The notes: generated by a model not told the origin, from the sequence alone. A stretch of DNA of 64,000 nt from Cruoricaptor ignavus (GCF_900141665.1 NZ_FQYI01000004.1:1-64000); one strand, 5' to 3'. Counted from the first letter of the stretch, positions 1-8,428 are shown. Numbers and translations are program-made.

Positions 1-132
1 CACCCATCCGAAAATCCATTTCTTGTTGATGGCATCGGCTACATAGCGGCTGTCGGTGTAGATGTATTTCAATTCCAGTGTGGTGCGATTAAAAGCCGTT
101 GCTTTCGGCGGAACAAATCTAATAAACTTAGG
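1..132 (-). pseudogene. rnhA: Broken fragment of ribonuclease HI
   Basis: Read on the minus strand, positions 90 to 1 encode a clear piece of RNase HI: YTDSRYVADAINKKW followed by IFGWV, the region around the third catalytic Asp. The frame is closed upstream by TAG at 133-135 and has no start codon. The N-terminal half with the first catalytic Asp and Glu is missing, and NRTTLEL runs straight into YIYTDS, as if about 15 residues were deleted. The remainder would continue left of the window. I read it as a 5'-truncated remnant at the edge of the CRISPR-Cas block. A frameshifted intact gene is the alternative. Confidence 0.6.
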
Positions 133-172
133 CTATGAAGCCAAATGTTTCCCGAGTTTTTCGCTAAAAAAA

Positions 173-214
173 TCGTCAACCCCCAATCATAAGATTTCAT
201 TGGGGGTTCGACGA
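173..214. repeat. Imperfect inverted repeat between rnhA remnant and cas block
   Basis: An exact 8-bp stem, CCCCCAAT (181-188) with ATTGGGGG (200-207), has an 11-nt loop. It extends outward imperfectly through TCGTC (173-177) and GACGA (210-214). No T-run follows on either strand, so it is not an obvious intrinsic terminator. The stretch 215-328 holds nothing I can assign; a 26-codon frame (257-337, plus) has no visible homology. Confidence 0.5.
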
Positions 215-328
215 CTTTGTAACCCGCTCATTATAAGGCAAATATAAAAATAAATTATGTTCGAAGATGTCAAAGAACTAATTTCCAGCAAGACCGACGA
301 CTTTTCCTTTTGCCGGCATGCTCTCCTT

Positions 329-703
329 TCAGCTTAGAGCTAAAGGATATTCTCGAAATTTCACAAACTGAAACCTGCTCTGCTTCACGCCCTGCTCGGT
401 TTCTTCTACGCTGCGTACCGTGGTGGAAGCTACGCACCTTATCGCATTATCCTGCAGCAATCTTAGCATTGCCACCACGAATGTAAGCTCTCCCATAATA
501 TGCACGGCATCTTCCTTGGTTTGCAGCATTTTCCTGATTTTCTCTGCGTAGCTTTCTGCGAGCTTCACCACTTCTTCTGTGGATGCTTCGGGTGGTATAG
601 CGGGAAAGGGCAAGTCTTTGACGCTGCCGAACATTTCTACCGCTGCGCTTATCTGCTCTTCAGGCCAGTTAGCCGATGGATGGTTAGAGAGGTTGAGGAG
701 CAT
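329..703 (-). CDS. Small type III CRISPR accessory protein, ring-nuclease-like (Csx15/Csx16/Csx20-type)
   Basis: 124 aa, last gene of the cas run, overlapping the CARF-HEPN gene by 20 nt. It starts MLLNLSNHP, continues with LPFPAIPP, and carries VHIMGELTF followed by CVASTTVR near residues 68-93. From memory this pattern (NHPS..W, LPFP, H.MGE.TF, ASTT.R) belongs to small stand-alone proteins found beside type III csm genes, a group that includes predicted ring nucleases degrading the cyclic oligoadenylate messenger. The exact family name is uncertain. Its place directly after the messenger-activated RNase fits an off-switch, but that role is inferred. Confidence 0.6.
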   Translation of the reverse strand: MLLNLSNHPSANWPEEQISAAVEMFGSVKDLPFPAIPPEASTEEVVKLAESYAEKIRKMLQTKEDAVHIMGELTFVVAMLRLLQDNAIRCVASTTVRSVEETEQGVKQSRFQFVKFREYPLALS

Positions 704-1916
704 TAAAAATATCCTTTATTTTCATAAATGATTCATTCAAGAGGATTTGGAAATCATCATCATTTGGTCTAAATCCGCCATGGTTTATATCATTTCTGGC
801 TTTTGTAAGTTTCGAAAAAATCCCAGATATAGTTTTAATATCTTCTATTTGATTTAAAATTTCAATGGAGTCTTCATTTTCAGCTTTTGCCAATTCAAAT
901 TTCCATTTCTCCTTAGGCTTTCGGCCAAATTGTAGATATTGACTTATTAAATTCCTATTTTCTTCTTCTTTGAAATCCCTGTCAACTTCTTCACAAAGCA
1001 TTGTGATAATACCCTCCTGAAGTTGGGTTATACCTTGTTGCGTAAGTCCCTTATCTACACACCATTGAACACCCAGCATTATATTCTTGCTGCTTTGAGA
1101 TTTAAAATCTGCTATGGCTGTTTTAATATTATGAACTATCGGAACGAATGGCGGTAATATATTGGATTTTTCAAGTTTGTAAATATCATTAACAATCTCT
1201 ACTCCTTCAGAAAATCTATATATTGAACTACCTCTATTTGTGAGGAAATTTTGTGAAACTATTGAAAGATTTGTGGCAATGTTACCTATGAGGGCAGCCT
1301 CTGAACTTCCAATACCTTTTACGCTTTCGTTCGCTAATTCTGCAAATTTATCCGCATTTCCAAGTTTTATAAAATTATTCGCAGCAACTGTCCAATCCTG
1401 CAATGCTGAAAATGGTGTAAGGTCAAAAATTGGTGCTTCACGATCTTCTGGATTTGGTATGTTTTTCTCAACCAGATATTTAGGCCCCAAGACCTCAAAT
1501 GCACCATAATAAATGCCGGTAACTTTTATGTTTTTCAGAAACTTAGCGTACTGCATCAGTACTATACCAAGCATCGGTAAAGAACGGAAGCCGTGCGTAA
1601 TATCCAGAACAATTTCGTCGTCATCTTTTAGCTGCTTAAAGACTACATCAAAGATTTCCCAAATCTGCTGTTCCGAATTACCGTCAGGAATTTTAACCTT
1701 TGTGAATTCCTGCTCACCCTCTTGTGTAAGTTTACCGTAATTTTCTTCGGCAGCGTCTGTACAGAATATATAGTGATTATCGAAATCAATATTTAGCAAT
1801 TCAATGAATGCGTTCTGTACAAATTTTACTACGCGTGATTTTTTTCCATTAAGCAAATAGCAGCACAATGCATAATCAGTGGTTCCCAAAAACGATAAGA
1901 ATACTGTTCTGCTCAT
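684..1916 (-). CDS. csx1: CARF-HEPN ribonuclease, Csx1/Csx2 (TM1812) family
   Basis: 410 aa. The N-terminal CARF domain has the first strand motif FLSFLGTTDY (residues 6-15) and the family hallmark DITHGFRSLP (105-114), which lines the pocket for cyclic oligoadenylate. The C-terminal HEPN domain keeps the RNase motif R374-NDIN-H379 (R-x4-H). In this family ligand binding switches on non-specific RNA cleavage. It follows csm5 by 5 nt and is followed by the small ring-nuclease-like gene, so it is the likely effector of the messenger made by the neighbouring Cas10. Both key motifs look intact. Confidence 0.9.
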   Translation of the reverse strand: MSRTVFLSFLGTTDYALCCYLLNGKKSRVVKFVQNAFIELLNIDFDNHYIFCTDAAEENYGKLTQEGEQEFTKVKIPDGNSEQQIWEIFDVVFKQLKDDDEIVLDITHGFRSLPMLGIVLMQYAKFLKNIKVTGIYYGAFEVLGPKYLVEKNIPNPEDREAPIFDLTPFSALQDWTVAANNFIKLGNADKFAELANESVKGIGSSEAALIGNIATNLSIVSQNFLTNRGSSIYRFSEGVEIVNDIYKLEKSNILPPFVPIVHNIKTAIADFKSQSSKNIMLGVQWCVDKGLTQQGITQLQEGIITMLCEEVDRDFKEEENRNLISQYLQFGRKPKEKWKFELAKAENEDSIEILNQIEDIKTISGIFSKLTKARNDINHGGFRPNDDDFQILLNESFMKIKDIFNAPQPL

Positions 1917-1921
1917 AGCTT

Positions 1922-3004
1922 CTAATTTTCCAATTCAAGTTTTACCCAGCCCACCGGCAAAAATTCTCCCAATTCTATTGCCCTCGTCAAAGGAAATTTC
2001 TTCGCATCAATAAGAGGCGGGTTCTTAAAACCATTATTCCTTAAAAATTTTGTAAAATTCTGTTTGTTATTAGAATTATCAGCGTTATAAAGTGCAAGAG
2101 CAACGGTATTGTAATAGAATCCTTTGCCGTTACCAATTCTCAAGCAGGCTGCATTTTCACGGTTGGCTCTATCGATTTGATTTGATTTTTCTCTATAAAA
2201 TTGTAATAAATCGTCATAATCAACCTTATAATCCTGGCTGAAAGTTTGACCTGCGTTATCAAGTAGAAACATTTCCATTTCATTGCATTCCTTTGAATAA
2301 AGGTTGATTTTTGGAAATATCTGCTCCCAGTTTTGATTGCCGAAATTCGCAGTAAAATGCGTGGACTTATTCTCTAATACTGCTTCCCACAAAGTTTTTA
2401 CCCTATCTACTCCTGTAGTGATTTTAATTTTATTGACATTTACAATACTTAGCGCATCATATCCAAATTCATCTGTATCGCTAATCTGCAATTCAATTTT
2501 TGCAAGCTCGCTATCAAGTTTTTTTTCTAGATTTTTTCTTACAAAATCATTTTCTAAACTATTCAGATAATCATTTGCCCAACGCATTCCCTCATTACTT
2601 TTTGTCCAATCATATAGTAATGCTGTTTTTATAGCGCCTTTTATCGTGCTTCCAGGGATGTATGGTTTTTGGCCTGCGTTTTTTACGATGGTGTTTAGCT
2701 CTTTTATCTCAGTGCCGCTGCACTGGTACGATTTTAAGATGTACTCCTCCTCATCAAGATTTAATTCTTCTTCAAGAAAGCTTTTAAGGCTAAAATTCTG
2801 ATTTCCAGATGTAATACCACTTACATAATCATCCATCAATTCAGGATATTCACCAAGTATTTTTTCTACAGCAGCCTTGTTGATGTAGTGAATTCCTTCG
2901 TTCGCCTGGTCAATTATAAAATCAGCATAAGGCGACAGCTTTTCGCCGCTGCCAATGCAGACAGGACTAAGCGTGGTGAGCTTTATATTGTAAGGATTGG
3001 GCAT
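1922..3004 (-). CDS. csm5: Type III-A effector subunit Csm5 (RAMP)
   Basis: 360 aa. A RAMP protein beginning MPNPYNIKLTTLSPVCIGSG, with the glycine-rich YIPGSTIKGAIKTALL near residue 115 and LRIGNGKGF near residue 287, as in Csm5 caps at the crRNA 3' end of the Csm complex. An upstream ATG in the same frame (3043) would add 13 residues reaching into csm4. The internal ATG at 3004, 4 nt after the csm4 stop, gives the family-like N-terminus, so I chose it. It lies between csm4 and the CARF-HEPN gene in one run. Confidence 0.9.
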   Translation of the reverse strand: MPNPYNIKLTTLSPVCIGSGEKLSPYADFIIDQANEGIHYINKAAVEKILGEYPELMDDYVSGITSGNQNFSLKSFLEEELNLDEEEYILKSYQCSGTEIKELNTIVKNAGQKPYIPGSTIKGAIKTALLYDWTKSNEGMRWANDYLNSLENDFVRKNLEKKLDSELAKIELQISDTDEFGYDALSIVNVNKIKITTGVDRVKTLWEAVLENKSTHFTANFGNQNWEQIFPKINLYSKECNEMEMFLLDNAGQTFSQDYKVDYDDLLQFYREKSNQIDRANRENAACLRIGNGKGFYYNTVALALYNADNSNNKQNFTKFLRNNGFKNPPLIDAKKFPLTRAIELGEFLPVGWVKLELEN

Positions 3005-3008
3005 TTTT

Positions 3009-4028
3009 TTAATTGTTTTTATCCAAATAATCGGGAAGTGCAATGCTTAGCGCACCGCTGTATTTCCAGTAATCTCTTTCGGCTTTCCATTCTTTGTCAT
3101 CAATTCTTTGCGGCAAATCTTCATTCAAAACTGCCCCTTCCAAAACGGCAAGCCGTACAGGCAACCTCTTAGCATTTCCGTAAGGCATTCCGCCGCGTTT
3201 TTTGGTTTGGTAAAATTCCAGTTTTTCTGCGGAATTTGCATCAGGATAAGCCAGCGATAGCAGCATCTTTCTGCCGGTATTTTCTTTGGTTTCAAAATCT
3301 TTGAAAATCACTTCGTCAATTTTTCCGCATCCTGTGGAGCGTTCGCCGCCAATTCCTGTGAATGGCAATTGTCCGATACATTTGGTTAAAATATCTTTAT
3401 CCGCTTCATCAAGCGTTTCCTCTAAAAGAAAATACCAGTGCACCTTGTGATTTTCATCGCCCAAAATCATCAGATCGGTTTGAGAATAGAGCTTGCCGTC
3501 ATCTTCAGTTGTGCGCACTTTCACTTTCAGGCTGTCCGTTTTTTCGGCGAGTTTAAAATTAACACTCTCAGGAATTTCTGATGAGAGAAAAAGCGTTTCG
3601 CTGCTTGGCTGAGAGAATTTCCCTTCGCTTTGCAGCCATTCTTCCACCGAAGTTCCGGCATTATAAACGCCCTGAGAAATGAATTTTATTTTCTTGAATT
3701 TCTTGAAATCAACTTTGGGCTCTTTATCGTTATTGTTGAATTTTACCAAATTAGCAATAATTGGTTTTGGTAGAAGATAAGTGAATTTCTCATCTTTTTC
3801 CACGCAGAAAAACCCGGAAGAAAATTTTATTTTTCCTTCCTCGAAATACCCTCTGAAATCTTCCAGCTTTTCAGGATAATTTTTCGCAAGGATGGAAATG
3901 AAGGCGCCGAAGATTACATCGGAATGCAGAATGTCCGAGCATTGGCCAAGCGTGGTGGCTGAATGCTCTGCATACTCGCCCAGATGAAATCGGTAGCCAG
4001 GTTTACATTTAAGAATGACTGCCTGCAT
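3009..4028 (-). CDS. csm4: Type III-A effector subunit Csm4 (Cas5-like RAMP)
   Basis: 339 aa with the start at 4028; an earlier ATG at 4043 would add five residues. It carries the Csm4 signature LPFTGIGGERSTGCGKI near residues 222-238 and an N-terminal RAMP strand (QAVILKCKPGYRFHLGE). Csm4 binds the crRNA 5' handle and contacts Cas10. The gene overlaps csm3 by 20 nt and is followed 4 nt later by csm5, consistent with translational coupling of complex subunits. Confidence 0.9.
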   Translation of the reverse strand: MQAVILKCKPGYRFHLGEYAEHSATTLGQCSDILHSDVIFGAFISILAKNYPEKLEDFRGYFEEGKIKFSSGFFCVEKDEKFTYLLPKPIIANLVKFNNNDKEPKVDFKKFKKIKFISQGVYNAGTSVEEWLQSEGKFSQPSSETLFLSSEIPESVNFKLAEKTDSLKVKVRTTEDDGKLYSQTDLMILGDENHKVHWYFLLEETLDEADKDILTKCIGQLPFTGIGGERSTGCGKIDEVIFKDFETKENTGRKMLLSLAYPDANSAEKLEFYQTKKRGGMPYGNAKRLPVRLAVLEGAVLNEDLPQRIDDKEWKAERDYWKYSGALSIALPDYLDKNN

Positions 4029-4641
4029 TGATTTTTGCCTCATTTATGGTGTGTAAAATGTTGACTTTTCCGTAGCCTCTTGTTCCGCTTCCGCCAAGAT
4101 AATCGTTCTGCAACAGGTCGAAACCTTCTTTCAATTTGTTTTCAAACTCACTTGCATCATCGCCCTCATACACATCCATCACGATTTCAAAATCGAAAAC
4201 CGCACCGGCAGGCACACGCTCTATCTGGCGTGGATGCTGCGCTTTGCCGCTTTTTCTGTCAATTACATTTTCAAATTTTCCTTCGGAAAATTCTTCGTCC
4301 ATTTGTGCGCCAGCAAAATTTTCTTTGAATTTTTTAGTGTCCAGATAAGCATCACGGAAAATCAGCCTTGTATTACCTGATCTTTCATCAGTTGAGCTTC
4401 CGAACAATTTCTTTAAAATTTCGGAATCATTTTTCACATCGTCCGAGCCTTCCTTCTTTGCTAAAAGTGAACGGATTTTTCCTTTGAAGGAACTTCCCGG
4501 GATATAAGGCACGCCAAGCGGTGTCTTAATCACAGGGCTATCCAAACCGCCAATATCCATACTGCTTTTAGAGCCACCGATATGAAGACCAGTTTCCAAG
4601 GTGATAGTGCCGGTGATGATTTTTTTATCGAGCAGTTTCAT
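4009..4641 (-). CDS. csm3: Type III-A backbone subunit and target-RNA nuclease Csm3
   Basis: 210 aa, a usual Csm3 length. ETGLHIGGS, IGGLDSPVI and YIPGSSFKGKIRSLLAK give the RAMP fold and the catalytic loop. D34 (in IGGLDSPV) matches the aspartate that cleaves target RNA at 6-nt intervals in characterised Csm3 proteins, so target RNA cutting is probably preserved. The C-terminal GGSGTRGYGKV is the glycine-rich RAMP loop. It lies 13 nt after csm2 and overlaps csm4. Confidence 0.94.
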   Translation of the reverse strand: MKLLDKKIITGTITLETGLHIGGSKSSMDIGGLDSPVIKTPLGVPYIPGSSFKGKIRSLLAKKEGSDDVKNDSEILKKLFGSSTDERSGNTRLIFRDAYLDTKKFKENFAGAQMDEEFSEGKFENVIDRKSGKAQHPRQIERVPAGAVFDFEIVMDVYEGDDASEFENKLKEGFDLLQNDYLGGSGTRGYGKVNILHTINEAKINAGSHS

Positions 4642-4654
4642 TTTTTTAATTTAA

Positions 4655-5083
4655 TTATTTATGAAATTTGTGATAAGCTACGAAGGCTTCCATTGTCTTT
4701 TTGAAAGATTCTAATTGCTCTTTGCTGTTTACATTTTGAATAAGTAAATCTACAAAGGACATAAACTCTTTTGCTTTTTTGTTGCTTTGGCGTGCAGAAA
4801 TGTAAGCTAGGTTTGGCCTTATCATTTTTAATTCTGAAACTTCTTTTACACCCACTATTTTACTAAAAACATTTCGAAGCTGATGAGTGGTAATGCTCTC
4901 TTGCTTTCTGTTTGGATTGTTTGTTGCGTAAGTATATTCGATAAAGCCTTCAATATCTTTGAAAGTTTTATCAATATCCATATCCTTGGCTTTCTCCGAA
5001 TCTCCTAATTTTAGTAGATTGTCAAATGTTTGCGAAAAATACTTAGTCTTCACATCATTTGCCATTTCAGTCATTGTTGGCAT
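4655..5083 (-). CDS. csm2: Type III-A small subunit Csm2
   Basis: 142 aa, mostly helical. The family pattern is clear: ITTHQLRNVFSKI near residues 64-76 and RPNLAYISARQ near residues 88-98. Csm2 forms the inner helical strand of the Csm complex along the crRNA-target duplex. Its start overlaps the end of cas10 by 17 nt. A second in-frame ATG at 5074 is possible. Confidence 0.9.
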   Translation of the reverse strand: MPTMTEMANDVKTKYFSQTFDNLLKLGDSEKAKDMDIDKTFKDIEGFIEYTYATNNPNRKQESITTHQLRNVFSKIVGVKEVSELKMIRPNLAYISARQSNKKAKEFMSFVDLLIQNVNSKEQLESFKKTMEAFVAYHKFHK

Positions 5084-6581
5084 ATTCTGTATTTTTTGGT
5101 TTATAATTTTTAAGTGATAGTTCTGCCCATCTTGCTGCCACTACAAAAGGTGCAGCAGCATTAGGCTTTTTTGTTGCATCTTCATCTTTTCTCATAAAAT
5201 CATCTATTAATGCCTCTGCATAAAAAACGAAAAGTTTTTCTAGCTCCGCCCTGCCTTCCGCAGACTTTGCGTTGCGCAAATAATACTTCAGCCTATAAAC
5301 TTTCGGAATTTCGATTTTATTTGTCTTGTGGATTTTCTCCTGCAGGCTCACGAAGCCAAGGTCTGAAGATTTCACACGATGCAGTAAAGCCCGGGATTCA
5401 TTATTTTCCGTGATGAGTTTTTTCAATTTCACAGCCCATTGAGCTGATTCTTTAAAATCACTCCATTTCAAAGGCTCGCCGAAAATTGTGATTTTATTTT
5501 TCCCGTGAGATTTTGAAATCCCCAAGGCTTCTTCCGCTTCTTCTGCCAGCCTTATCATCGGGAATTTCCGGTGGACGATTACAACGCCCGCAGAAATTGT
5601 AGGCGGATTTTTTTGAATTTCTTCATCAGTAAGAATTCTCAGTATATCAGCTCTTACAAATTCATCGAAAGCAGCCTGAATCTTCGGAGCAACCTCCAAA
5701 ATCACATCCCAACCTCCAATGAAGAAACAGTCATCACCTCCTGCGAACACAGGATAAACATCGCCGCTTTCAATATCACTTTTTAACAGCGTAAATAATT
5801 CCTTTGAGAAAAAATTCTCCATCAGCTGGGAAACCTCCTCGTACTGCTTCCTGCTTCTGTTGCGGAAAAGCAGTCCCAAATTATCCACATCCATTTTCAG
5901 TGCCGCAAGTTTGTCGTCGGCTCCTCTGGCTTTACATTTTTCAGCAATCTCATCAAATGACGAAATGGTGTCTTTAGACCCTTTGGGCAGTTTGTTAAGA
6001 ATGTTACCTTCGAATGAAAATTCAGGATTCGTACTTTTTAAAACAGCTTTATATGCCATAGAGACATCTTCCCCGTTCGCACTTTTCTCAACTGAAAAGC
6101 CTTTGGCATTGAGAAAATCTCTAATGAAATTATCCGTTTTCTCATCATCTTTATTCGTGTCCTGTACCTTTAATTTTTCCCAATTATCCAGAGGCCTGCG
6201 ATATTTCTGCCGCTGCATTTTATCCGCTAAATCTTCCATCAGCTTGGGAAAATCTACCTCATCATTATAATTTTCCGGCACTGCAACGAAAGCTACGAAT
6301 GGAAAAACCGAATCATTAATATATGTATTCTGAAACTCTTTCGCCGCTTGGCTTAGCGCTTCCTCTTCGCCGTTTAGAAAAACAATTAAATTTCCGCCAC
6401 CGTTATACACCCTTTCAAAACCGTTCGGAAAATGCTCCTTAAAAAAGGCTTCGGCGATGTGCGTTAAAGTATAAACCTCGAAAGACCTCTTCTTCAGTTG
6501 CTTTGCTGCGCCGTCTGAAGGTATGCTGAAGATATAATCCTGTATACCGGAAATATCAACCTTTAGTAAAAACTTTGCCAT
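5067..6581 (-). CDS. cas10: Cas10/Csm1 lacking the HD nuclease domain
   Basis: 504 aa, against roughly 750-850 for most Csm1 proteins. The chain starts MAKFLLKVDISGIQDYIFSI, which in full-length Csm1 is the beginning of the first palm domain, so the N-terminal HD single-strand DNase is absent. The second palm keeps KMDVDNLG (229-236) and GGDD (281-284), the cyclic-oligoadenylate synthase site. No CxxC zinc finger is visible in the linker. A helical C-terminal domain follows. The promoter-proximal side is 49 bp of AT-rich DNA after cas2. I infer a signalling-only Cas10 paired with the CARF-HEPN RNase. Confidence 0.93.
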   Translation of the reverse strand: MAKFLLKVDISGIQDYIFSIPSDGAAKQLKKRSFEVYTLTHIAEAFFKEHFPNGFERVYNGGGNLIVFLNGEEEALSQAAKEFQNTYINDSVFPFVAFVAVPENYNDEVDFPKLMEDLADKMQRQKYRRPLDNWEKLKVQDTNKDDEKTDNFIRDFLNAKGFSVEKSANGEDVSMAYKAVLKSTNPEFSFEGNILNKLPKGSKDTISSFDEIAEKCKARGADDKLAALKMDVDNLGLLFRNRSRKQYEEVSQLMENFFSKELFTLLKSDIESGDVYPVFAGGDDCFFIGGWDVILEVAPKIQAAFDEFVRADILRILTDEEIQKNPPTISAGVVIVHRKFPMIRLAEEAEEALGISKSHGKNKITIFGEPLKWSDFKESAQWAVKLKKLITENNESRALLHRVKSSDLGFVSLQEKIHKTNKIEIPKVYRLKYYLRNAKSAEGRAELEKLFVFYAEALIDDFMRKDEDATKKPNAAAPFVVAARWAELSLKNYKPKNTEYANND

Positions 6582-6585
6582 ATAG

Positions 6586-6602
6586 ATTTATAGTCTATAA
6601 AT
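6586..6602. promoter_or_regulatory. 17-bp palindrome just upstream of cas10
   Basis: ATTTATAG and CTATAAAT are perfect 8-bp arms around one central base, ending 5 bp before the cas10 ATG. The 49-bp gap between cas2 and cas10 is otherwise AT-only in character. It could be an operator or a short leader hairpin; no function is established. Confidence 0.4.
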
Positions 6603-6630
6603 TTAAAAAAATTCGCCAAAAAATAAAGCT

Positions 6631-6894
6631 TTAAAGAAAATTATCCAAATTATTCTTTTCCAGGCCTATCACCTGCTTCTCAAGCCATTTTTCGTCGCGC
6701 GATGTAAAGATAATCAAGCTATCCGTTTCATCATCCATTATTTTTTTGGCATTGGCTATCAGCTCTTTCAGCTTCACCTCGCTTATTTCGCCTTCAAAAA
6801 CGCTGTTCTGTATCCAGTTCAGGTAGCGCCTGCACAGCTTAAGCATCTTTGCCACGCGCCTTTGCTCTATATCGTAAACGAGTATGCAGTACAT
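6631..6894 (-). CDS. cas2: CRISPR adaptation protein Cas2
   Basis: 87 aa starting MYCILVYDIEQRRVAKML, the ferredoxin-like first strand with the conserved Asp (D8) of Cas2. The ATG at 6894 shares one base with the cas1 stop (TAATG); a GTG two codons upstream is less likely. Cas2 dimerises and bridges two Cas1 dimers to integrate new spacers. It is the last gene of the adaptation block and separates the type I-B and type III-A halves. Confidence 0.93.
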   Translation of the reverse strand: MYCILVYDIEQRRVAKMLKLCRRYLNWIQNSVFEGEISEVKLKELIANAKKIMDDETDSLIIFTSRDEKWLEKQVIGLEKNNLDNFL

Positions 6895-7898
6895 TACCAC
6901 CAGATTTTAAAAGGTTCGTAGCTGTCCATTTTCATAATGTGCTTCACGAGCTTGTAGCATTCCAGCCGGATGAGGTGTCGGTAGCTCACGCTTTTGCCCA
7001 GCGTTCTGTGCTTTATGGTTTCGCCCAGCCTTTCCTCCCAGGCACGAATTACTTTTTGTGTGGAAGATGGCTTCAGCAGGCAGCTGTTGAGATTGGTATC
7101 GAAATCCGATGCGCTGATTTGCCTTTTGTTCAGCAGCGAAAATATTAACCTGTCCACCAGAATGGGCTTGAAGATTTCCGCCAAATCGAGAGCGAGCGAA
7201 TAGCGCCGAAATCCCGGCTCGTGAAGATAGCTGATGGTAGGGTTTAGCTGTGTATGGTAAATCTGATCGAGGCAGGCCGTGTAGCACACCATATTGAGAA
7301 ATGATATCAATGCATTCACCTCATTATTGGGTGGCTGCTTTGTGCGGCTGTTCATTTCAAAACCGTTGATGATTTCGCCAAAGCATTCGTAATACAAAAT
7401 GCGCACATTGCCTTCTATGCCCATCAGTTCGTCAATTTCCGCGGTCTCGCCAATTCGGGAAATAAGGTGCTCAATCTGCGGAATTCTCTCGCCGGTTTCC
7501 CTGCCACGGTTGGCATAGTATTTCAGGTTGCGCAGCATATTGTAGGCGCCGCCTTCCACAAATTTTTGGGCTATGGCCATCCGCTTTTTCTTCGCCGTGT
7601 AATGCTCTACCTGGTGCACCAGCACTTTTCCGCTGAGCAGATATTCCTTCGGCATAAAGCTGCCGGTGTAATGCTCGTAATAATCGAAGAAATGCACGGG
7701 AATCTGGCTCTTGCCGAGAAAATTGTACATAGCGGAGTTGGCATCCAGCGCGCCGAAGCAGTAAAGATTTTTGATGCCTTCTATGGGCAGAAATTTTGGC
7801 GCACCTTCTTTCCCGTGTTCATCCGTGGGTACGAATTTCAGCGTATTATCTTTGCGCGAAAGCCTTCCGGGATTGAACAGGTAGTAGGATTTCTTCAT
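6894..7898 (-). CDS. cas1: CRISPR integrase Cas1 (type I-B style)
   Basis: 334 aa. Metal-site residues are visible: E162 in MGIEGNVR, H226 in YLHEPGFRRYS, and acids D238/E241 in LALDLAEIFKP. The protein begins KKSYYLFNPGRLSRKDNTL, as in Cas1 of type I-B loci. It is overlapped by cas4 upstream (4 nt) and cas2 downstream (1 nt). With cas4 and cas2 it forms the only adaptation module here, so it presumably supplies spacers to both effector types. Confidence 0.95.
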   Translation of the reverse strand: MKKSYYLFNPGRLSRKDNTLKFVPTDEHGKEGAPKFLPIEGIKNLYCFGALDANSAMYNFLGKSQIPVHFFDYYEHYTGSFMPKEYLLSGKVLVHQVEHYTAKKKRMAIAQKFVEGGAYNMLRNLKYYANRGRETGERIPQIEHLISRIGETAEIDELMGIEGNVRILYYECFGEIINGFEMNSRTKQPPNNEVNALISFLNMVCYTACLDQIYHTQLNPTISYLHEPGFRRYSLALDLAEIFKPILVDRLIFSLLNKRQISASDFDTNLNSCLLKPSSTQKVIRAWEERLGETIKHRTLGKSVSYRHLIRLECYKLVKHIMKMDSYEPFKIWW

Positions 7899-8428
7899 AA
7901 TTCAGAGGAATAACAGAATTCGAAATAAGAGCATTTCTTACAATATTGAAACTCAATTTTGCCAGGAACGGTTTCAGAATTTAATATTTTCGATATTTCA
8001 TCTGTCATTTTCCTCAATTCACACTCGTATTCTTCCGATAACTGCACTTCCGTGGTGTCTCTGAATTTTGGGTATTCTATTATCCCTGAAGCGGCAGGAA
8101 TATTATTCAGTTTCAACATCCATAAATAAAATCTTACCTGCCATTCATGAGAAGCTTCTTTGCTACTTGATTTTTTAACCTCGTGTACGATTTTATTTTT
8201 CGCATCATAAAAATCTATTTTTGAAGATAGTAGGATTTCCTTCGAATATTGATAGGAAAGTTCAACCTGCGAATATTTAGCCGGCCTTTGCTGATAGGTA
8301 TTTTCTCCGATTAATTTACCTTCAGCTACGAGGTCAGAATTTTGTTCCATACGAATGTTATTGGCGTGAAGCCACATCCTTCTCTTGCAATAAATGTAGT
8401 AGGAAACAAGGGTAGCATTTATAACCAT
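7895..8428 (-). CDS. cas4: CRISPR adaptation exonuclease Cas4
   Basis: 177 aa RecB-family nuclease with an iron-sulfur cluster site. C14 (YIYCKRRMW) and C163, C166, C172 (CKKCSYFEFC) are the four cysteines. The PD-(D/E)xK core is KIDFYD and HEVKKS. Cas4 trims prespacers and selects the PAM end during acquisition. The ATG shares one base with the cas3 stop, and the gene overlaps cas1 by 4 nt. Confidence 0.93.
   Translation of the reverse strand: MVINATLVSYYIYCKRRMWLHANNIRMEQNSDLVAEGKLIGENTYQQRPAKYSQVELSYQYSKEILLSSKIDFYDAKNKIVHEVKKSSSKEASHEWQVRFYLWMLKLNNIPAASGIIEYPKFRDTTEVQLSEEYECELRKMTDEISKILNSETVPGKIEFQYCKKCSYFEFCYSSEL

Noticed and set aside
62-247. 61-codon plus-strand frame at the left edge
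   Set aside because: It lies antisense to the rnhA fragment and across the palindrome; composition and sequence show no protein-like features.
257-337. 26-codon frame (MFEDVKELISSK...) before the csx15-like gene end
   Set aside because: Too short, no recognisable family and no upstream signal. It may be a relic, but this cannot be supported.
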